Source: Campylobacterales bacterium (GTDB lineage: Bacteria; Campylobacterota; Campylobacteria; Campylobacterales; QNZT01). Taken from it: 10,384 nt of DNA. The notes beneath the pieces are model-generated. The model searched no databases, had not been told where the DNA came from, and saw only the letters and a list, made by a program, of their open reading frames with translations. This document shows positions 5,299 to 10,384 of the stretch, piece by piece. How positions within the stretch are numbered: position 1 is the stretch's first letter; each line of letters starts with the position of its first letter. The stretch covers positions 1 to 10,384 of the forward strand of contig JALWKJ010000216.1 of the NCBI GenBank assembly GCA_027081495.1, written 5' to 3'. The translations under genes were made by a program, and so were the position numbers.

Positions 5299-8109
5299 AT
5301 GAAGTTTTATTTCCAAATAGCCGTTTTACTCGCTTTAACTCTATCATCTATATATGGATTTACGCCCGCTCAGATTCAACAGGCAAAAGCGGCTGTAGCC
5401 GCAAATCCTTCACTGCTTAACTCACCCCAAGCAAAACAGCTGATACAACAAAGCGGTACAAATGCGGCCAAAACCGTCGATATGAGTAAAAAACCTCTTG
5501 TAATAGAAAACAATATAGAAACCAATACCCAGAGTGAAAAAACATATGACAATGAAGTGTTAAAAAAGAAGTTGAAAAACAAAGATAGTGTCAAGAATCA
5601 ATTTTTAAGACTCAAACCGCTCTCATACAAACCAAATGACGAGAGATTGTGGGAGATAAAATCAAACCAATCCACTATAAGACATAAAAAGCTGCAACGA
5701 TTTTCAAAAGAGTTTTTCAGAAACAAAAACAAGATCAATCCAAATCGAATCGTTGCGCCGTCTGATTATATCATAAACAAAGGCGACACCATAACATTTT
5801 GGATATACGGCGCGACTAATATTCAACACAAACTCGAAGTTGACGCAAGAGGAAATATCAATATACCGCAGGTGGGACCGGTAAGGGTTGCGGGCGAAAA
5901 ATTTCAAGAAGTTAAAGATCTTTTAGTCAACTATCTTTCAAGCTCGTATAAAAATTCGCAAGTCGTCGTTGATTTAAACTCCTTTTCTACCGCTCAAGTC
6001 ACGGTAACAGGTTTTGTAAACGCACCGGGAATCTACAATACTTCATCGGTTTCAAGCGTTAAAGATATACTGATGGAAGCTAGAGGAGTTTCAGATATCG
6101 GATCGGTTAGAAAAATCAAAGTCATAAGAAACGGACAAGTAATCGATACGATCGATTATTACCATCTTTTAGCTCAAGGGCTTGATCACGGCGATACCGT
6201 TTTACAGTCGGGCGACACTATACATGTGCCAAGAGCATACGGTCTAGTCTCAATTGACGGCGAAGTAAATAAAGCCGCGATTTATGAAATAGAGCCCGGA
6301 GAAAGGCTCTCAAGCATTTTAAGAGTCGCGGGAGGACTAAAAGCTGTCGCAAACGGTAAAAAAATCTATATTAAAAGATTTAACCGCCACTCAAATATCG
6401 AATATAAAACTCTTACGCTCTCACAGGCAAGAAGTTTTGTCACCAAAGACGGTGATGAGATATATATAGGTAAACTAAACAAAACAGACGAGAGATATAT
6501 AGAAGTGATAGGAAATATCGTCGATGAGGGTAAAAAACATATCGGATCATCTAAAGTAAAACTTTCAACTTTTCTACGCTCACTGATCAAAGGCGACAAA
6601 CTTGATAGTTTCTTTTTGGAAAATACTCAATTTGACTATGCGATGATAAAAAGGGTAGATAAAAATCTCACTCCCAAAGTCTATAATGTCAATTTACAAA
6701 ATGTATTAAACGGTAATGAAGATTTCACGCTTTACAATAAAGATAAGCTCTATATCTTTAATAAACTCGATACTTCAGTCAATCCATATGTAACCATAAC
6801 CCAAGCATCTTCTTTAGAGGAACAAAAAAAAGGGAAACTAAAAGCTCCAAAACTACTAATGCAAGAGGGACAATTTCAATTTACGGAAGGTATGACTCTA
6901 AGAGATTTGATAAATACGGCGGGTGTTCAGTCGGCATTTGATGCAAGAAGAGTTAAGATTTTATCATACGACAATGAACACAGAAAAGCAAAAGTAAAAA
7001 TAGTAAATTTTGAAAAAAATCCCGATTTTAAGCTAAAAGCTTTTGACACAGTCACTCTTTTTGACTACTTTGAAACAAACCCTATGACTATGGCCACAAT
7101 ATCGGGTGAAGTCGTAAAACCGGGGAGATATCCGATTTCTGAGGCGATGAGCCTTGAAAAGTTTATAAAAAGCGCGGGAGGGCTTAGCGAAAAAGCTTAT
7201 CCTAAAGAGTGTGAAATAATTCGTTACTACACAAAAAACGGCGAAAGAAAAAAGAAAATCATAAATATAGCCCTTTCAAAAATGAAAAGCTTTATAATAC
7301 AAGCCCATGACGAAGTTAATATAAAAAGGATGCCGTACTGGTACGATAAAAAGCAAGTCACTCTCAAAGGCGAAGTAAAATTTCCGGGAACTTATGTTAT
7401 TCACAGCGGCGAAAAACTCTCGTCGGTTATAAAAAGAGCCGGTGGTTTTACCGATGAGGCGTTTTTATACGGCGCCGTTTTTTCAAGAAAAGAGATTGCC
7501 GCGCTTCAAAAAAAGAGTCTTCAAAGATCTCTATCAAAACTAAAAGAGCAAGTTATTCTCGCAAGTCTTAGAAGCTCCGGCAGTAAAACTATGGGACAGA
7601 TCTCGGTCAAAGAAGGAATAGACGCCGTCGAATCGCTTATTGCCGAAGCGGAAAAAATCACACCCATTGGAAGGGTTTCTATAAATCTAAGTTGTGATCT
7701 TGATAGTTTTAAAAACACTCCTAGCGATCTAACGCTAAAAGACGGAGATACCCTTTTCGTACCTTCTCATAACGATACCGTCGTTATAAGCGGCGAGGTT
7801 ATGAATCCAATGGCGCTCGCTTATATGGGAGACAATGTAAGAGATTATATATCCAGATGCGGAGGAGTGACTGAAATTGCGGATTCCGATCACATATATG
7901 TTCTTCATGCAAACGGAGAGGCTCAAAAAGCTTCACTCGGATCATATCTCTTTTCATCAAACAATGTTGATGTCAAAAGAGGAGATGTCATTATAATACC
8001 GAAAAAGATTATGTTTGAAAGAGGTATAGATATCGCGGGAGATATCGCCGACATCGTTTACAAATTGACTCTGACTGTAGCAGCGATGAATACAGTCGGT
8101 ATATTTTAG
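5299..8109 (+). CDS. Large multi-SLBB polysaccharide export protein (KpsD/OtnA/WbfF-like)
   Basis: 936 aa from the ATG at 5299, preceded by GAAAGG (5281-5286). A TTG at 5266 would add 11 residues in front of the signal peptide and is rejected. Residues 1-20 are a Sec signal (MKFYFQIAVLLALTLSSIYG) with no lipobox Cys. A Gln/Ala-rich segment follows (FTPAQIQQAKAAVAANPSLL). The polysaccharide export (Wza/PES) domain is at about 152-228 (SDYIINKGDTITFWIYG, NINIPQVGPVRVAG). Then come SLBB repeats near 232-264, 315-347, 598-629, 687-717 and 828-857, each with a 'GEV..PG.Y ... L..... AGG' pattern. Two weaker copies lie near 399-430 and 517-543. The last 27 residues are a hydrophobic or amphipathic helix. 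The family moves capsule or O-antigen polymer across the periplasm and outer membrane. The length is nearer to the roughly 900-aa OtnA/WbfF group than to KpsD (about 560 aa). It is the first gene of a three-gene operon, followed by wzz 8 bases later. Confidence 0.9.
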   Translation: MKFYFQIAVLLALTLSSIYGFTPAQIQQAKAAVAANPSLLNSPQAKQLIQQSGTNAAKTVDMSKKPLVIENNIETNTQSEKTYDNEVLKKKLKNKDSVKNQFLRLKPLSYKPNDERLWEIKSNQSTIRHKKLQRFSKEFFRNKNKINPNRIVAPSDYIINKGDTITFWIYGATNIQHKLEVDARGNINIPQVGPVRVAGEKFQEVKDLLVNYLSSSYKNSQVVVDLNSFSTAQVTVTGFVNAPGIYNTSSVSSVKDILMEARGVSDIGSVRKIKVIRNGQVIDTIDYYHLLAQGLDHGDTVLQSGDTIHVPRAYGLVSIDGEVNKAAIYEIEPGERLSSILRVAGGLKAVANGKKIYIKRFNRHSNIEYKTLTLSQARSFVTKDGDEIYIGKLNKTDERYIEVIGNIVDEGKKHIGSSKVKLSTFLRSLIKGDKLDSFFLENTQFDYAMIKRVDKNLTPKVYNVNLQNVLNGNEDFTLYNKDKLYIFNKLDTSVNPYVTITQASSLEEQKKGKLKAPKLLMQEGQFQFTEGMTLRDLINTAGVQSAFDARRVKILSYDNEHRKAKVKIVNFEKNPDFKLKAFDTVTLFDYFETNPMTMATISGEVVKPGRYPISEAMSLEKFIKSAGGLSEKAYPKECEIIRYYTKNGERKKKIINIALSKMKSFIIQAHDEVNIKRMPYWYDKKQVTLKGEVKFPGTYVIHSGEKLSSVIKRAGGFTDEAFLYGAVFSRKEIAALQKKSLQRSLSKLKEQVILASLRSSGSKTMGQISVKEGIDAVESLIAEAEKITPIGRVSINLSCDLDSFKNTPSDLTLKDGDTLFVPSHNDTVVISGEVMNPMALAYMGDNVRDYISRCGGVTEIADSDHIYVLHANGEAQKASLGSYLFSSNNVDVKRGDVIIIPKKIMFERGIDIAGDIADIVYKLTLTVAAMNTVGIF

Positions 8110-8117
8110 GAGCTTCT

Positions 8118-9083
8118 ATGCAAGAACAAAATATTCATACCGATCAATGCATAGAAGAGGATGAGATAGATCTTCGTGAACTTTTTGCTACTATCTGGGC
8201 AAATAAGTTTACGATTATGGGTCTTTCTATGCTGATTACTTCATGCGCCTTGCTTTATGCGCTCTATAAACCCAATGTCTATACATCACAATCGATTTTG
8301 ATACCGAAAGATCAAGGCGGAAAACCCTCAATCAGCGGTGGAGCCGCGGCAATGGCGGCAATGGCGGGTATAAACTTAGGAAACGGAGGAGGACTCGATA
8401 TATCCTCTTTATTCAAAAATCTTTTAGGCGACTACTCTTTCAATAAGCCGCTTATCGAAAAATATCGGCTCGATCAAATGCTTTCACCGAAAAATGTCGA
8501 ACCTCATCTTGTTTTTGCGGCAAACAAAAAAGAGGTTTACGATTTTTTAAAAGGATCCAGCAAAGAAGATGACATGAAAAAAGACCATAAAAAAGCCCTC
8601 TTTGATACTATTAAAAAACTCAAAACCATCTTAAGCGTTTCTACCGATAAAGAATCTGGAGCTATTACTCTTAGCGCAAAATTTGAAGATCGATTTATAA
8701 CGAAAAAGTTAGTCGATATATATTTAAAAGAGATGAGCGAATATATAAAAAGACTCGATCTAAAAGAGATAGACGAACAGGTAAGATACTATGAGAGAGA
8801 ACTCCAACGCGCAAAAAACCTTGATTTAAAGGCAAATATAAATGAACTCCTCTCAGCTCTCGTAAAAAAGAAAGTGCTCTCGCAAGCCGGAGAGTTTTAT
8901 ATGGTAAAGCAGTTAACAAAACCTCAAGTCGCCTATATAAAAGATAAGGCGGGACCAAAAAGAGCTTTGATTGTAATAGTCGCGTTTATAACTTCTATAA
9001 TCTTAGGAATTTTTCTTATATTTTTCAAAGAGTTTTTAAAAAATTCAAAAGAGCAGGAGAGAGAAAGTGAAATCTCATTTTAA
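8118..9083 (+). CDS. Wzz-type polysaccharide co-polymerase (chain-length determinant)
   Basis: 321 aa. The ATG at 8118 has AGGAG (8108-8112), overlapping the previous stop, 5 bases before it. The layout is typical of polysaccharide co-polymerases. A short cytoplasmic N-terminus contains 'EDEIDLRELFATIWANK', then TM1 is at about 31-50, followed by the start of the periplasmic domain ('KPNVYTSQSILIP'). A Gly/Ala/Met-rich stretch at about 67-94 matches the GG..A..AGI.LG type seen in many Wzz proteins. A helical, charged region follows to about 265. The Pro-rich part 'TKPQVAYIKDKAGPKRA' precedes TM2 at about 283-303, and the tail is 18 residues. No Walker A or tyrosine-rich kinase domain follows, so it is not a BY-kinase fusion. 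It sits in the inner membrane and controls the length of polymer passed to the SLBB export protein encoded just upstream. Whether the product is capsule, O-antigen or exopolysaccharide cannot be told here. Confidence 0.88.
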   Translation: MQEQNIHTDQCIEEDEIDLRELFATIWANKFTIMGLSMLITSCALLYALYKPNVYTSQSILIPKDQGGKPSISGGAAAMAAMAGINLGNGGGLDISSLFKNLLGDYSFNKPLIEKYRLDQMLSPKNVEPHLVFAANKKEVYDFLKGSSKEDDMKKDHKKALFDTIKKLKTILSVSTDKESGAITLSAKFEDRFITKKLVDIYLKEMSEYIKRLDLKEIDEQVRYYERELQRAKNLDLKANINELLSALVKKKVLSQAGEFYMVKQLTKPQVAYIKDKAGPKRALIVIVAFITSIILGIFLIFFKEFLKNSKEQERESEISF

Positions 9084-9098
9084 AAAAGAGGGCAAAAT

Positions 9099-10238
9099 AT
9101 GTCAAAACTAAAACTCACAATAACGCTAGCTGCAATATCTTTTTACTCACAACTTATTGCATCGGGAGTATCATTGACCACAACGAGTATCAGATCATCA
9201 CTCATGAGTGAAAATCGTCTTGGCGTTAGATTCAGCTATAACCGCATTAACGATACGATCGATATATTCGACATAAAACAAAAAGAACTCGGAAGTACCG
9301 CGAAATTCGGCTCTATAGGAGATTCAAGCGGAATGGATCTATCTCTTGCATACGGAGTAAACGAATTTACTTCTATATTTTACAATTTTAAATATTTGAG
9401 ACTGCACTATATAGACAATATCCTAAAAAACAAAAAAAACGAAATATTCGCAAAAGTAGGCATATATAGTAATCCGATGAGCTTTTTTGAAAACTTTTCG
9501 GCTGACATAGGATTTGTAAGAAACGCCGCCGGCAATCTTGATATAAAAAGCTCGACTCAGTTAAATAGCATGATTTCTAAAGTAAACCCTATCGAAGGAC
9601 TTTCCATTGACGGTTCCGTAATGTCTTATAAAAACAATAAACTCTCCGTCAGAGACGACATAACAAACGAACCCATATATCCTTTCGTCAGAATAGGAGA
9701 TATGAGCGACAACTCTTTTTATATCAGGCTTCTTACAGGATTTAGCTATGAGACAAATATATTTGATATATATGGAGGGATTAAATATACTTCCATAAAC
9801 ACGACAGTCTCGATTCAGCCTAAAAAAAACGCTTCAAAACTTCAAGAAATACTAAAAAATGCCGGATACAAAGATGTCACACTTGACAGAAACGAAAAAA
9901 GCGCATTTTTCGGATTTAACTATACGGTAGAGTTTAATAGCTTTATCTTTGATGCGAATTACGAATATCTGACTATCTGGGGGCGAGACAAAGAGATCAA
10001 AAAAACGGATAATAACCATATAATAAATTCGGCGCTATCTTATATAGTCAACAACGAATTTTTAATCTACATCGGCGGTAAACTGATGATAAACCAATTC
10101 AACGGCGTTATTCCCTATCTTTATAACAAATACACTAAAAATAAATACGACAAAAAATATGGATATGCCAAAGTCGGTTTTGTTTATAACTTTGACACCT
10201 CAAAATACTTTTCACCGCTTTTTACGATAGGATATTGA
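9099..10238 (+). CDS. Predicted outer-membrane beta-barrel protein of unknown family
   Basis: 379 aa. The ATG at 9099 has an AGAGGG ribosome site 6 bases upstream, and the gene starts 15 bases after the wzz stop. Residues 1-22 look like a Sec signal (MSKLKLTITLAAISFYSQLIAS). The mature part has many alternating hydrophobic/polar stretches with paired aromatic residues, as in transmembrane beta-strands: 'DLSLAYGVNEFTSIFYNF' near 80-97, 'FDIYGGIKYTSIN', 'SAFFGFNYTVEF', 'FIFDANYEYLTIW', 'FLIYIGGKLMINQF' and 'YGYAKVGFVYNF' near the end. The chain ends in 'FTIGY', an aromatic terminus in keeping with a BAM recognition signal. No known enzyme or porin family is recognised. Membership of the export operon suggests a part in releasing, anchoring or modifying the polysaccharide at the outer membrane. 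That role is inferred only from position and topology. Confidence 0.8.
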   Translation: MSKLKLTITLAAISFYSQLIASGVSLTTTSIRSSLMSENRLGVRFSYNRINDTIDIFDIKQKELGSTAKFGSIGDSSGMDLSLAYGVNEFTSIFYNFKYLRLHYIDNILKNKKNEIFAKVGIYSNPMSFFENFSADIGFVRNAAGNLDIKSSTQLNSMISKVNPIEGLSIDGSVMSYKNNKLSVRDDITNEPIYPFVRIGDMSDNSFYIRLLTGFSYETNIFDIYGGIKYTSINTTVSIQPKKNASKLQEILKNAGYKDVTLDRNEKSAFFGFNYTVEFNSFIFDANYEYLTIWGRDKEIKKTDNNHIINSALSYIVNNEFLIYIGGKLMINQFNGVIPYLYNKYTKNKYDKKYGYAKVGFVYNFDTSKYFSPLFTIGY

Positions 10239-10384
10239 CGATATTAAAACAAAAGTTCTCCTCCTGACTTCCGCGTTTTCTAATCAAGAATTTTTAAACC
10301 CCTAAAACAGGGGCTTACAAGGGGTAAAAGAGTCTCTTTTGTGTGTCCCATCAAAAAATAGCTACAATTTCATATGTATTATCG
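10239..10384 (+). other. Intergenic region after the polysaccharide operon, with short inverted repeats
   Basis: No gene is seen. CCCCT (10299-10303) and AGGGG (10309-10313) can pair around AAAAC, or ACCCCT (10298-10303) can instead pair with AGGGGT (10320-10325), so two hairpins compete. AAAAGAG/CTCTTTT (10326-10332 and 10334-10340) is a near-palindrome ending in TTTT. Any of these could end the operon transcript, but none has a clear stem plus T-tract. The G/C tracts differ from the AT-rich surroundings. Confidence 0.4.
10339..10368 (+). promoter_or_regulatory. Candidate promoter reading out of the right edge
   Basis: TTGTGT (10339-10344) and TACAAT (10363-10368) are separated by 18 bases and match the -35 and -10 forms of the housekeeping sigma factor. 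The 'gcTACAATtt' context is common for Campylobacterota -10 boxes. The start would fall near 10375, and the gene it serves is outside the window. Confidence 0.4.

Noticed and set aside
8316..8400. Gly/Ala/Met-rich stretch in the Wzz protein (residues about 67-94) as a novel insertion
   Set aside because: Gly-rich stretches with an AGI.LG pattern at this position are common in Wzz-type proteins, so it is an ordinary family feature.
5376..8958. Minus-strand ORFs of 63-87 aa within the SLBB and wzz genes
   Set aside because: They are antisense shadows of well-supported coding frames, with no start signals.

Overview
The window looks like chromosomal DNA of a Campylobacterota (epsilonproteobacterial) organism of the Sulfurimonas/Sulfurovum/Sulfurospirillum kind. 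The DNA is AT-rich, the proteins are rich in Lys, Ile, Asn and Phe, genes are tightly packed, and the -10-like boxes are of the TAAAAT/TACAAT type. The genus cannot be fixed from the sequence alone.

The left half (1-3464) reads on the minus strand. Its order is ovoA (1392-3464), then a MalY/PatB-type PLP C-S lyase (214-1395) joined to it by an ATGA stop/start overlap. After a 167-base spacer comes the first 15 codons of a gene with a strong ribosome binding site (1-46), probably a MerR-like regulator. OvoA carries its DinB-like iron-binding, FGE-sulfatase and methyltransferase parts. With the adjacent lyase, the pair would supply every step of ovothiol A synthesis: sulfoxide formation, C-S cleavage and N-methylation of 5-thiohistidine. 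Calling the lyase OvoB rests on family and position.

Next comes a stand-alone minus-strand gene (3583-4878) for a lipoprotein of unknown function. It has a clear lipobox and a Gly/Asn/Asp linker, and a perfect 11-bp inverted repeat follows it as a likely terminator. A 420-base, very AT-rich intergenic region (4879-5298) separates it from the divergent plus-strand operon and must hold both promoters. Two inverted repeats stand out in it.

The right half (5299-10238) is a tight plus-strand operon for surface polysaccharide. It encodes a large multi-SLBB export protein (936 aa, KpsD/OtnA/WbfF-like), a Wzz-type co-polymerase and a predicted outer-membrane beta-barrel of unknown family. The likely scheme is that Wzz sets chain length at the inner membrane, the SLBB protein carries polymer across the periplasm, and the barrel serves at the outer membrane. 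The barrel's role is inference. The last 146 bases hold short inverted repeats and a promoter-like -10 element pointing out of the window.

No rRNA, tRNA, CRISPR array, insertion sequence or complete mobile element was seen.
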